This document shows positions 52,918 through 62,710 of a DNA stretch of 64,000 nt, one piece after another; position 1 is the first letter of the stretch, and each line of letters starts with the position of its first letter. The translations under genes were made by a program, and so were the position numbers. A model generated the notes under the pieces. It searched no databases. It saw only the letters and a program-made list of their open reading frames with translations, and was not told where the DNA came from. The DNA lies in assembly GCA_017450485.1 (NCBI GenBank), contig JAFSTN010000019.1:1-64000 (forward strand). The letters are read 5' to 3'. Source of the DNA: Lachnospiraceae bacterium (GTDB lineage Bacteria; Bacillota; Clostridia; Lachnospirales; Lachnospiraceae).

Positions 52918-54867
52918 ACGTCCCTCCAGAAAACTCAGGAACTCTTTGGCGGGTAGCGGCTTACAGAAATAGAATCCCTGCATAAGCTCACATCCCTGGA
53001 TCAGATCAGCTGCAAGATCCGAGAACTTACGGGCTACAGCTTCCTGCTCGACACCCTCGACCAGTACTTCTATGCCCATTTCCTTGAACATCGCTATGGT
53101 ATCCTGTATCACTATGCACATCTGAGGATCATCTATCATATCCACGAAACTCTTATCCAGCTTGACCTGATTGATGGGCAGGCCGGTGGTCCGCTTTATA
53201 TTGGAATATCCGGTACCGTAGTCGTCCAGGGCTATCTGCACACCGAATTCATGTAACTTATGAATGTTCATATCCACGATCTCGGGGTTCATGTCGGTAG
53301 CCGCTTCGGTCAGCTCGAAGCTCAGATGTCTGGGTTCAACACCGTGTTCAAACATCAGCGAACGTATCTTATCGACCAGATCCACCTCTATACACTGTGA
53401 TGCGGACAGGTTCACCTCTATATATCTGAGACCCAGCTTATCCATATCCAGTGTGGAAATGAATCTGATGACGTCTTCGAAGACAAACTCTCCTATGTCA
53501 TGTATATATCCGTTGATCTCGGCTGCGGGAATGAATAATGCCGGCGGGACCTGACCGTAAACAGGATCATTCAGACGGATCATAGCTTCTGCAGCCACGA
53601 ATTTCTTCTCTTTTACGGAGTAGATAGGCTGATAGTACATCTCGAAGCCGTGATTCTCTACAGCTCTGCGCAGGATCTCGTCCAGATCATTCCTGACCTG
53701 ATATTCCTTATTATCCTTGAAATCCCTGTAATAATGCACTTCTTTGGTGTCGGGAAGTGTACGGTGGAAGTTCGTGCTCAGCGAGAACAGCGTCTGGGCA
53801 TCATGTACATCCTGCGGATGGAAGACCACACACATCCTGACATCCGGGATAACCGTCAGATTCGCAAAATGAGTCTCGGCGGACAGCTTCTCCATGATCT
53901 GCTCTGCCGTACGGGATACACGCTCCTCATCGGTGCCTTCACACACCACTGCATAGAGACCGTTCTCCATATAGTAGATATCGTCATTCAGTCCGTTATC
54001 CATGCACAGCTTGTGGGTCTGTCCGGTCACGAAGCTCAGGAACTCATTATGCCCCTTCAGTCCCAGATACATATGCAGGTTGTTATTGTTCATGATCTTT
54101 ACGAAGATCAGCGATATGGGCTTCATTGAATACGAGTTCTTGGTCATGCGTTCCGTGAAGCTCGTATATTTCAGCGCGCCCGTGATGGGATTGACCTGAT
54201 TGTCATCCCTTCTCTCCATTACCATGAAGAAAAGTACCGCCAATGCTATGGAGTAGCACTCTACAAGCATTACGGAGTAGAACATCTGTATCGTAAGTCC
54301 TACTAGCACTATCGAGAAAAGGAAAAAAAGCGTGGTCATTTTTCTCCGGTCTATATACTTCCTGTATTTGATGAGAATGATAAATACCCAGGCAATATAG
54401 ACGGCTGCCACCACATAGAACACGCTCACCCACGGTCCGCGTTTATATACCACATCGGGTGTTATTGTAAATACCGTGATAAACGATCCGTTCAGCAGGA
54501 GGACTATCACATCTACGATCACAAGAGTCCACCACAGTATCCTCTGATACCTGCTGTTCATGAACAGATGCCATATATCTATACTTGAATAAACATACAG
54601 CACATAGAATGGCAGGAGCAGATTGTGGGCCGCAAAATAGATATAGTTGAACAGATATGCCAGGATTATGTTATTCTCTCCGCCCGATACATAATTATTC
54701 ATGGAAGCGGCACCCAGATCCGCCGTCACTGCGACAAGGACAAGGGTGAGCATCCTGAACATTATTCGATTGGAACGGGTGGTGTGCTCTTTACGCGCTA
54801 TTGCCGATATCCAGAACAGCAATACTATGACGAAAGCACACTCATCAAATGTAAGTATCTGTTGCAT
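52912..54867 (-). CDS. Membrane EAL-domain protein with degenerate GGDEF (paralogue 1)
   Basis: A 651-residue protein. About seven N-terminal membrane helices (about residues 7-215) form the sensor, followed by a GGDEF-like domain whose signature is lost (about 310: MENGLYAVV) and an EAL domain (about 400-650). The EAL domain has EAM instead of EAL (about 423), then VNLSASQ, ELTE, LDDYGTGYSN (about 547), KLDKS, VEGVE and QGFYF. A c-di-GMP phosphodiesterase or sensor is likely; the EAM change is conservative. Its ATG directly follows the stop of its paralogue. Confidence 0.85.
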   Translation of the reverse strand: MQQILTFDECAFVIVLLFWISAIARKEHTTRSNRIMFRMLTLVLVAVTADLGAASMNNYVSGGENNIILAYLFNYIYFAAHNLLLPFYVLYVYSSIDIWHLFMNSRYQRILWWTLVIVDVIVLLLNGSFITVFTITPDVVYKRGPWVSVFYVVAAVYIAWVFIILIKYRKYIDRRKMTTLFFLFSIVLVGLTIQMFYSVMLVECYSIALAVLFFMVMERRDDNQVNPITGALKYTSFTERMTKNSYSMKPISLIFVKIMNNNNLHMYLGLKGHNEFLSFVTGQTHKLCMDNGLNDDIYYMENGLYAVVCEGTDEERVSRTAEQIMEKLSAETHFANLTVIPDVRMCVVFHPQDVHDAQTLFSLSTNFHRTLPDTKEVHYYRDFKDNKEYQVRNDLDEILRRAVENHGFEMYYQPIYSVKEKKFVAAEAMIRLNDPVYGQVPPALFIPAAEINGYIHDIGEFVFEDVIRFISTLDMDKLGLRYIEVNLSASQCIEVDLVDKIRSLMFEHGVEPRHLSFELTEAATDMNPEIVDMNIHKLHEFGVQIALDDYGTGYSNIKRTTGLPINQVKLDKSFVDMIDDPQMCIVIQDTIAMFKEMGIEVLVEGVEQEAVARKFSDLAADLIQGCELMQGFYFCKPLPAKEFLSFLEGRS

Positions 54868-56823
54868 TTATTCACTCCCGGCAGTCTGTGCATTCCTTTC
54901 ACGCACAAACTCCAGATAATCTTTCGCAGGCAGGGGTTTGCTGAAATAGAAGCCTTGGATGTAGTCACATCCTATATCGATGAACTTATTCAGTGCTCTC
55001 TTATCTTCCACGCCCTCAACCAGTATCTTTTTATTCATTCGTTTGAGCATTCTGACTGTATTGCATATCACTGCCCACATGGACGGTATGTCCATATCAT
55101 CGACCAGTGATTTATCCAGCTTCACTATATCGAGCGGAAGCTGTACCACCCGGGTGATATTCGAATACCCGGTTCCGTAATCGTCAAGAGAGAATCTGAT
55201 ACCGTCTGCGGACAGTTTGTTGATGTTCCTGTCAGTCACTTCGGGATCGTAATCGGCTGCGGTCTCGGTGATCTCCAGGTTAACCTGATCGGGACGTACA
55301 CCGTACCTGTCCATACTCTCGCGAATGCGTTCATACAGATCGTTCTCTATACATTGCGCGGCAGAGAGGTTGATCTCGATATAATCCAGGCCGAGCTCTT
55401 CGAAATTCAGAGAACCTATGAACCTGCAGACTTCATCGATCACATAGTCGCCTATATCATGTATGGCACCGCTGTCCTCAGCCGCGGGAATAAAGATACC
55501 GGGAGACACAAATCCATATTCTTCATCAATAAGTCTGATCAAAGCCTCTGCGGTGGCGAACCTGCCCTTTTCCACGGAATAGATAGGCTGGTAATACATC
55601 TGGAACTTATGCTTCTCTATCGCACGGCTGATGATGGTATCCATATCGCTGCGTATACGGAAATCTGAATCCTTCAGGAGCTGCGACACACATACGACAC
55701 GGTCGCTCCGGGGTATCTTCGTATTATAGGTACCCTCGAAGTTAAGCAATCCGTCCTCGGTATCGATATCCTCGGGACATCTGACCAGACAAATGGCCGT
55801 CTCGAGCATGACCTCCATATGGTGAAGAGCAATGGGATGCGACACGTAGGAGTTGATAGCATGACCTGCATTCAGGATATGATCAAACATATGGGCGGCA
55901 CCTGATACGACAAATGAGCCCTGCTCCAGATAATATGTCTCAAACATGGGACTCACGGATGCGGATATCTGGTTTATCCTGGTGGCTATCGCTCTGATGA
56001 GCTCGGTATAGTTATTCATCCCCAGGCTGCGGCGAAGGAGCCTGTAATTGTTCACACGGATCATCAGATAGTTGATCGGTGCGGATGAAGTATAATCCCG
56101 GTGAACCGCGCTCAGGAAAGCCTTGTAGCTCTGCATGTTCATCACTTCATCCACCATATCCTCTGGGCGGTGAACGAGTATCGCCAGGCCCATACACATG
56201 ATAGTCGTGGCGAATATCTCTATACGCAGAGCGGGAATAAAGTACTGAACAAATACCGCGATACCGTTAAGCGGCAGAAAAAGCAAGAGGAGCCAGAAAA
56301 GAGCCCCCCTCAGAAGTCTCCTGTAATGGATCAGAACACCGATCTCAAAAAACATGTAAAAGATTGCAACGACATACAGCATCAAAAACCACGATCCGTG
56401 ATGGAACTCCAGATTCTGATCGTAGTAGAACATCTTGTGATTGGCCACATTGATGAGCAGAAGAATGATATCTATGTTATACGGCACTATCCACAGATAT
56501 ATAAGCGGACCGCCGGAGCGGAGCTTGTGCCATATACCCATAATGGATGCTATATACAGGAAATACAGCGGAGCCATCAGGTTATGAAGCAGATAATAAG
56601 CCAGATTCAGAAAATATCTTATTGGTGTAAGTCCCGGGCGTACGCCGGCGAAATGATCCATGTATTCGGACCCGATATCGAACAGGCCTGCCAGAAAAAG
56701 GACAACACAAAAGAAGAGGAACAACCTGTTGTTTCTTCCCTTGTACAAGCCTCTTGTGATAAGTGCCATAATGAGCGTTGCAAGCGCAACTACGGCACAT
56801 ACGTTATACATCAGATATATCAT
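54868..56823 (-). CDS. Membrane EAL-domain protein with degenerate GGDEF (paralogue 2)
   Basis: A 651-residue protein, identical in length to its downstream neighbour and with the same layout: about seven membrane helices, a GGDEF-like domain with lost signature (YYLEQGSFVV), and an EAL domain with EALIR (about 422), INLSAAQ, EITE, LDDYGTGYSN, KLDKS, VEGVE and QGFYF, all key residues kept. It is probably an active phosphodiesterase. The two genes abut with no intergenic base, indicating tandem duplication with coupled translation. The gene is 16 bases after the DUF4317 gene. Confidence 0.87.
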   Translation of the reverse strand: MIYLMYNVCAVVALATLIMALITRGLYKGRNNRLFLFFCVVLFLAGLFDIGSEYMDHFAGVRPGLTPIRYFLNLAYYLLHNLMAPLYFLYIASIMGIWHKLRSGGPLIYLWIVPYNIDIILLLINVANHKMFYYDQNLEFHHGSWFLMLYVVAIFYMFFEIGVLIHYRRLLRGALFWLLLLFLPLNGIAVFVQYFIPALRIEIFATTIMCMGLAILVHRPEDMVDEVMNMQSYKAFLSAVHRDYTSSAPINYLMIRVNNYRLLRRSLGMNNYTELIRAIATRINQISASVSPMFETYYLEQGSFVVSGAAHMFDHILNAGHAINSYVSHPIALHHMEVMLETAICLVRCPEDIDTEDGLLNFEGTYNTKIPRSDRVVCVSQLLKDSDFRIRSDMDTIISRAIEKHKFQMYYQPIYSVEKGRFATAEALIRLIDEEYGFVSPGIFIPAAEDSGAIHDIGDYVIDEVCRFIGSLNFEELGLDYIEINLSAAQCIENDLYERIRESMDRYGVRPDQVNLEITETAADYDPEVTDRNINKLSADGIRFSLDDYGTGYSNITRVVQLPLDIVKLDKSLVDDMDIPSMWAVICNTVRMLKRMNKKILVEGVEDKRALNKFIDIGCDYIQGFYFSKPLPAKDYLEFVRERNAQTAGSE

Positions 56824-56839
56824 ATATCTACCGTGATGA

Positions 56840-58063
56840 TCAGATATCGGTCTCGTGCCCGTTGATGACTATGGAATCATCATCGGTAACGGGGATCAGT
56901 ACGAATTTCTGATCATCTATGATCCGTGAACTGATGCGTCCCTCCAGGGACGGGTCTACATTGACTATAACATCGCCCTCAGTGTTCGTCACGGATAATC
57001 TCTCTTTAAGCTGTGCGTTTTCTTTGACGAGCTCTCTCTCCCGTCTCTCAGCTCTGCCCTTCTCCAATTCCTTCTCAGTCACGAGGTTTTCAAGCAGAGG
57101 CGCTTCATCGGCAAATTCATCATGACAGATATCTTTGATCGACTGAGCCTGCGAGCCTTTTACATCATTTTCTTCAAGGATCTCATCGATGACCCTGTCA
57201 TTCAAAACGACCGGAGATGCACTCGAAACACCGTTCTCGGCATCAGCGCGCAGCTCCTCGACACGATTGCCTATGCTCTCGGCTATGTCACTCAGCACCA
57301 GCTTCGCCTGCTCCTCATCCCGCCCGTAAGCACTCTTAACGATCGCTTGAAATTTCTGTTTAAGCTCGGTAGCGGTACGTCTGACACTGCATCCCAGCAC
57401 TTCCTCTATAAACTCGGGATGTGAATCCTTCGCATCCCTGATATAATAATCAGCCTTGTGTATATCGGAACTTCTGTCATTAAACGCGGGAAAAAGGAAT
57501 CCGGTCTCCGGAGCACCTACGATCCAGTCTCTGATACGCGCTCCGATCCTTTTCTCATCCTCCCTGTACCCCAGACCGGGCTTGGACAGATCCACGGGAC
57601 ATATGCTCACCAGGATATACTCATATACTTCCTCGGACTCGTCCAGCTTCATATTATCGCTGGTACGGCTCATGATATCATAGGTGTCCTTGAATACGAG
57701 GATCAGATAATTGCCGGTATGAACATAGTTCTCGATGATCAGATCATAGAGCCTCTCCAGCAGATCCTCGTTCTTTAAATCACTGCTCTTAAGCCCCATG
57801 TAGAACTGCTGACGTCCTCCGGGCTCCTCTTCTTCGCCGGGGAAGTCCAGCTCCAGCAGGTTGTTGCCTATGGTTCCGCCCAGAGTTTTCTTGGCCAGAT
57901 CCATATATTTATAGAACTCCTCCTCCGGGAGGTTTAGGAAGTTCTCATTAAATGTCAGCAGCTTATTCTTATATGCGTCCACATAGCACCCTGCCAGACG
58001 GCTGATGGTGCAGTTATCCTTCTTGAATCTGCGACGCAGCTCCATCACATCGCGTTTATTCAT
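56840..58063 (-). CDS. DUF4317 family protein
   Basis: A 407-residue soluble protein of a family found mainly in Clostridia, with unknown function. The characteristic start is MNKRDVMELRRRFKK with TISRLAGCYVDAYKN. A helical segment rich in Glu/Lys (about 300-370) may be a coiled coil, and the C-terminus is short and beta-like. It overlaps the 3' end of aspS by 8 bases, so it is translated from the same message, and is followed by the tandem EAL genes. Confidence 0.8.
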   Translation of the reverse strand: MNKRDVMELRRRFKKDNCTISRLAGCYVDAYKNKLLTFNENFLNLPEEEFYKYMDLAKKTLGGTIGNNLLELDFPGEEEEPGGRQQFYMGLKSSDLKNEDLLERLYDLIIENYVHTGNYLILVFKDTYDIMSRTSDNMKLDESEEVYEYILVSICPVDLSKPGLGYREDEKRIGARIRDWIVGAPETGFLFPAFNDRSSDIHKADYYIRDAKDSHPEFIEEVLGCSVRRTATELKQKFQAIVKSAYGRDEEQAKLVLSDIAESIGNRVEELRADAENGVSSASPVVLNDRVIDEILEENDVKGSQAQSIKDICHDEFADEAPLLENLVTEKELEKGRAERRERELVKENAQLKERLSVTNTEGDVIVNVDPSLEGRISSRIIDDQKFVLIPVTDDDSIVINGHETDI

Positions 58064-59831
58064 CTGCTGCCTCGCTCTCAGGTAATTCTATCCTGATATG
58101 TACGTCACGAAGCTGCTGCTCTCCCACCTCTGCGGGAGCACCCATCATGATATCGCAGGCATTCTTGTTCATCGGGAAAGGAATGATCTCCCTGATGCTC
58201 TCTTCACCGCAGATGAGCATGATCATACGATCCACTCCGGGCGCAATGCCGGCATGCGGAGGCGCTCCGTAGCAGAAAGCATTGTACATGGCGGGGAACT
58301 TCGCCTTCACATCATCTTCTCCGAGACCTACGAGCTTAAATGCTTCGATCATGATCTCGGGATCATGGTTTCTGACAGCACCGCTCGACAGCTCCACTCC
58401 GTTGCATACGAGATCGTACTGATATGCCAGGATGCTGAGCGGATCCTTATCTTTAAGAGCATCCAGTCCTCCCTGAGGCATCGAGAAAGGATTATGACAG
58501 AACTCAAGCTCTCCGGACTCCTCCCCTATCTCGTACATCGGGAAATCCACGATCCAGCAGAACTCATATGTGTCTTTCTTCATGTGCTTATCGGAAGCGG
58601 CACCGAGCAGTTTGCGCAGTGCGCCCGCGCTCTTGAGCGCTGATCCCTTATCTCCGCAGGTCAGTCCCACGAAATCTCCGGGTTTGATATTCAATTCCGA
58701 CTTCACGCTGTCGGCACGATCCTGCAGGAATTTGGCTATACCGCCTGCTATCGCACCGGACTCATCCACCTTGAACCAATACCCCTTTCCGCCGGATGTT
58801 ACCTCGACCTCAGCCATGATCGCATCTATCTGCTTACGGGTAGCTTCAAAGCCGTCTACCACGATGGCCTTGATCACATCAGCTTCATCGAAGGGTCCGA
58901 ATCCGCAGCCCTTCATCAGGTCTGTTGCGTCGGTAAGCACCAGATCTATACGCAGATCGGGCTTATCCGTGCCGTACTTCTCCATGGACTCTAAGTAAGG
59001 GATCCTCTTGAACGGCGCTTTGGATGCCGATTTATATACTCCGTGCTCCTCGAAAACAGGCGGAAGTACCTGCTCTACAACCGCAAATACATCCTCCTGT
59101 GTGGCAAAAGCCATCTCCATATCCAGCTGATAAAACTCTCCGGGAGAGCGGTCAGCTCTCGCATCCTCGTCTCTGAAGCAGGGTGCTATCTGAAAATATC
59201 TGTCAAAGCCGGATGCCATCAGGATCTGTTTGAACTGCTGAGGAGCCTGAGGCAGGGCATAGAATTTGCCCGGATGATTACGTGCGGGTACGAGATAGTC
59301 CCTGGCACCCTCCGGTGATGAGCAGGTAAGTATAGGAGTCGTGATCTCAAGGAAGTCCAGATCGTTCATGCGGCGTCTGAGTTCCGATACTATACGGCTG
59401 CGCAGAACCATCTTGCTCTTGACCGCAGGATTTCTGAGGTCCAGATATCTGTACTTCAGTCTGGTATTCTCATCTGCCTCGGTGGATCTGTTGATCTCAA
59501 AAGGAAGCTCGTTGTAGATGCATTTGCCGAGTATCTCTATCGCTTCGGGAACGACCTCGATATCACCGGTAGGGATATTGGAGTTTTTGCTTGATCGTTC
59601 TCTGACGATACCCGTCACCGACAGAGTGGACTCATTGTTCACCCCGTCTATGATGTCCATCATATCCTCGGTCTCGATGACCACCTGTGTAGTGCCGTAG
59701 AAATCCCTGAGTATCAGGAATCCAAGGTTTTTGGACACCTTACGCAGATTCTCGTACCATCCGACGATGGTGACCTTCTCGCCTGCGTTCTCTATTCTTA
59801 ATTCATTACAGTTATGTGTTCTGCTTTGCAT
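58056..59831 (-). CDS. aspS: Aspartyl-tRNA synthetase
   Basis: A 591-residue class II synthetase of bacterial type: N-terminal OB anticodon domain (about 1-110), motif 2 FRDEDARADR, the bacterial GAD insertion (about 290-430), and motif 3 GIAPGVDRMIML near the C-terminus. Shine-Dalgarno AGGAG before the ATG. It lies 43 bases after purA and is co-oriented with purB, purA and DUF4317. Confidence 0.96.
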   Translation of the reverse strand: MQSRTHNCNELRIENAGEKVTIVGWYENLRKVSKNLGFLILRDFYGTTQVVIETEDMMDIIDGVNNESTLSVTGIVRERSSKNSNIPTGDIEVVPEAIEILGKCIYNELPFEINRSTEADENTRLKYRYLDLRNPAVKSKMVLRSRIVSELRRRMNDLDFLEITTPILTCSSPEGARDYLVPARNHPGKFYALPQAPQQFKQILMASGFDRYFQIAPCFRDEDARADRSPGEFYQLDMEMAFATQEDVFAVVEQVLPPVFEEHGVYKSASKAPFKRIPYLESMEKYGTDKPDLRIDLVLTDATDLMKGCGFGPFDEADVIKAIVVDGFEATRKQIDAIMAEVEVTSGGKGYWFKVDESGAIAGGIAKFLQDRADSVKSELNIKPGDFVGLTCGDKGSALKSAGALRKLLGAASDKHMKKDTYEFCWIVDFPMYEIGEESGELEFCHNPFSMPQGGLDALKDKDPLSILAYQYDLVCNGVELSSGAVRNHDPEIMIEAFKLVGLGEDDVKAKFPAMYNAFCYGAPPHAGIAPGVDRMIMLICGEESIREIIPFPMNKNACDIMMGAPAEVGEQQLRDVHIRIELPESEAADE

Positions 59832-59874
59832 GATGACTCCTAACTCATTCTCATATATATTGCCTGCCGAAGGA

Positions 59875-61170
59875 TCATTTCTTCAGCTTGCTGTCACGAT
59901 AGATCACATCGCTTCTCTTCGGTCCGTTGGAAACCATGGTGATCGGATATCCGATCTGCTCTTCAATGAAGTTTACATAATTCTGTGCTTCGATCGGCAG
60001 TTCCTCGAACTTATTGATGCCCCTGATATCACATTTCCATCCGGGGAATACCTTAAGTACAGGCTTGGCTTTCTCCAGCAGACTGGTAACGGGGAACTCC
60101 GTGGTGACCTCACCGTCTATCTCATATCCCACACATACAGGTATCTCATCGAGATATCCGAGCGCATCGAGAACCGACAATGCCACATCGGTACAGCCCT
60201 GCAGGCGGCATCCGTATTTGGAGGCCACGCAGTCATACCATCCCACTCTTCTCGGACGTCCCGTGGTAGCACCGTACTCTCCGCCGTCTCCGCCGTGATC
60301 GCGAAGCTCCTGGGCGGCGTCATCGAATATCTCCGATACAAAAGCACCTGCGCCTACAGCCGATGAATATGCTTTGGATATAACTACTATCTGCTTGATC
60401 TCATACGGAGGGATACCTGCTCCGATAGCGCCGTATGCTGCCAGCGGTGATGATGATGTGACCATGGGATAGATACCGTGATCGGGATCCTTCATGGTAC
60501 CGAGCTGACCTTCGAGCAAAATGGTCTTGCCTTCCTTTATGGCCTTATCCAGATAGAGCGATACATCCCCGATAAAAGGTTTTACACGCTCACGTACCGA
60601 CTTGATCCAGTTCAGTATTCCGGCCTGGTCGAGAGGGTCGGTATTGTAGAGGTTCACAAGCAGCGCGTCCTTGATGGCTGCTATGCGGGCGATCTTTTCC
60701 TTCAGGACATCATCATCCTGATAGAACTCGTTGATCTGCCAGCCGATCTTTGCATATTTATCCGAATAGAAAGGAGCGATACCGGACTTGGTCGATCCGA
60801 ATGACTTACCTGCAAGTCTGGCCTCCTCCAGAGTGTCAAAAAGTACATGATACGGCATCATGACCTGCACACGGTCAGATACCATGATCTGCGGCATCGG
60901 TACATTCTTGGACGTGATATCATCGAGCTCCTTCATGAACTTCTCTATATCAAAAGCCACACCGTTTCCGATGATGTTCATGATCTTCTGATGAAAAACT
61001 CCCGACGGCATCGTATGGAGCGCGAACTTTCCGTAATCGTTAACTATCGTGTGACCTGCGTTGGCGCCACCCTGAAAACGGATAACTATATCCGCATCCT
61101 CAGCGAGCATATCGGTAAACTTACCTTTTCCCTCATCTCCCCAGTTAGCGCCTACTACTGCTTTAACCAT
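59875..61170 (-). CDS. purA: Adenylosuccinate synthetase
   Basis: A 431-residue enzyme condensing IMP and aspartate with GTP to form adenylosuccinate. It has the GTP-binding loop GDEGKGK with the catalytic Asp, then GGANAGHTIV with the catalytic His, and a C-terminal GVEYEI-like hydrophobic segment. It lies 20 bases after purB, forming a purB-purA unit for AMP synthesis. The C-terminus NYVNFIEEQIGYPI is typical. Confidence 0.96.
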   Translation of the reverse strand: MVKAVVGANWGDEGKGKFTDMLAEDADIVIRFQGGANAGHTIVNDYGKFALHTMPSGVFHQKIMNIIGNGVAFDIEKFMKELDDITSKNVPMPQIMVSDRVQVMMPYHVLFDTLEEARLAGKSFGSTKSGIAPFYSDKYAKIGWQINEFYQDDDVLKEKIARIAAIKDALLVNLYNTDPLDQAGILNWIKSVRERVKPFIGDVSLYLDKAIKEGKTILLEGQLGTMKDPDHGIYPMVTSSSPLAAYGAIGAGIPPYEIKQIVVISKAYSSAVGAGAFVSEIFDDAAQELRDHGGDGGEYGATTGRPRRVGWYDCVASKYGCRLQGCTDVALSVLDALGYLDEIPVCVGYEIDGEVTTEFPVTSLLEKAKPVLKVFPGWKCDIRGINKFEELPIEAQNYVNFIEEQIGYPITMVSNGPKRSDVIYRDSKLKK

Positions 61171-61190
61171 CTCAATCCTCCTATGTATCC

Positions 61191-62642
61191 TCAGACATTG
61201 ATCTCGGCTGATGCACCGAGCATACTCTCATGCGAAGCGCGTATCGGATCTACGACCGATGCGATGAATTTGTCTACCTGCAATTCGGATCTGCCCACAT
61301 ATTTAGCAGGATCCATAGCTGCCTCAAGCGACTCGAGGTCGGTACAGAAAGCTTCATCGGCAGCTATCAGCTCGAGCAGGTTATTCTCAAGTCCAAGCTT
61401 CTTGACATTATTTCCGGCTTCCATAGACAGCTGACGTATACTCTCATGCAGCTCCTGTCTGTTACCGCCGTTCTTGACCGCATCCATCATGATGTTCTCG
61501 GTAGCCATGAATGGAAGCTCACTCATCAGATGCTTGTGAATGACCTTATCATTGACTACCAGCCCGTCTACGACATTCAGGCACAGATCCAGTATACCGT
61601 CCGTAGCCAGAAATGCTTCCGGAATGGATATCCTCTTATTTGCCGAATCATCCAGCGTACGCTCGAACCACTGTGTGGCCGAGGTGATCGCGGGATTCAG
61701 CGCATCTATCATCACATATCTGGACAGCGAAGCTATACGCTCGCTCCTCATGGGATTACGCTTATAAGCCATCGCGGATGAACCGATCTGACCTTTTTCA
61801 AAAGGTTCTTCAACTTCCTTCAAGTGCTGCAGAAGTCTGATGTCATTGCTCATCTTGTGAGCCGATGCCGCAATACCTGCAAGTATATTGCATACTCTGG
61901 TGTCGACCTTACGCGAATATGTCTGTCCCGATACCGGATAGCACTCTTCGAATCCCATCTTGTGCGCTATCATCGGGTCGATCTTATCTATGGTCTCCTG
62001 ATCTCCGTTGAAGAGTTCCTGGAAAGATGCCTGTGTACCTGTGGTGCCTTTGGAGCCGAGAAGTTTAAGCGTGCCGAGTACATACTCCAGATCCTCTAAG
62101 TCCATAGCGAATTCCTGAGTCCACAGCGTCGCTCTCTTGCCCACAGTGGTAGGCTGTGCGGGCTGGAAATGCGTGAATGCAAGTGTCGGCAGCGCCTTAT
62201 ACTCATCGGCGAACTTACCCAGCTCGTCTATAACACACACCAGTTTGCGGCGTATCAGCTCGAGCGCTTCCCTCATGATGATGATGTCGGTATTGTCCCC
62301 GACATAACAGCTGGTAGCTCCGAGGTGAATGATGCCGGCAGCTTTGGGACACTGCTGTCCGTATGCATATACATGGCTCATAACATCGTGACGTACCACT
62401 TTCTCACGTGCTCGTGCCACATCATAGTTGATGTCATCGGCATGAGCCTTGAGCTCATCTATCATCTCCTGGGTTATGACAGGCTTACCGTCCTGTGACA
62501 GCCCCAGTTCCATCTCGGTTTCCGCGAGTGCTATCCAAAGCTTTCGCCATGTGGTAAATTTCTTGTCCTGGGAAAAGATATACTGCATTTCCCTGCTGGC
62601 ATATCTCTCCGATAAAGGACTGGTATAAACATCTGTAGGCAT
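61191..62642 (-). CDS. purB: Adenylosuccinate lyase
   Basis: A 483-residue fumarase/aspartase-superfamily enzyme that cleaves adenylosuccinate and SAICAR. The signature loop is IGSSAMAYKRNPMRSE (the usual SSxMPxKxN). Conserved HLGATSCYVGDN and TGTQASFQELFNG carry the general acid and base region. Shine-Dalgarno AAGGAG precedes the ATG. It lies 68 bases downstream of the coiled-coil protein. Confidence 0.95.
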   Translation of the reverse strand: MPTDVYTSPLSERYASREMQYIFSQDKKFTTWRKLWIALAETEMELGLSQDGKPVITQEMIDELKAHADDINYDVARAREKVVRHDVMSHVYAYGQQCPKAAGIIHLGATSCYVGDNTDIIIMREALELIRRKLVCVIDELGKFADEYKALPTLAFTHFQPAQPTTVGKRATLWTQEFAMDLEDLEYVLGTLKLLGSKGTTGTQASFQELFNGDQETIDKIDPMIAHKMGFEECYPVSGQTYSRKVDTRVCNILAGIAASAHKMSNDIRLLQHLKEVEEPFEKGQIGSSAMAYKRNPMRSERIASLSRYVMIDALNPAITSATQWFERTLDDSANKRISIPEAFLATDGILDLCLNVVDGLVVNDKVIHKHLMSELPFMATENIMMDAVKNGGNRQELHESIRQLSMEAGNNVKKLGLENNLLELIAADEAFCTDLESLEAAMDPAKYVGRSELQVDKFIASVVDPIRASHESMLGASAEINV

Positions 62643-62710
62643 GATCCGTCTCCTTCTAACTTATCCGGGTCCAAAACCCCAATAAATACTACCAAAGCTC
62701 ATATCGAGCG

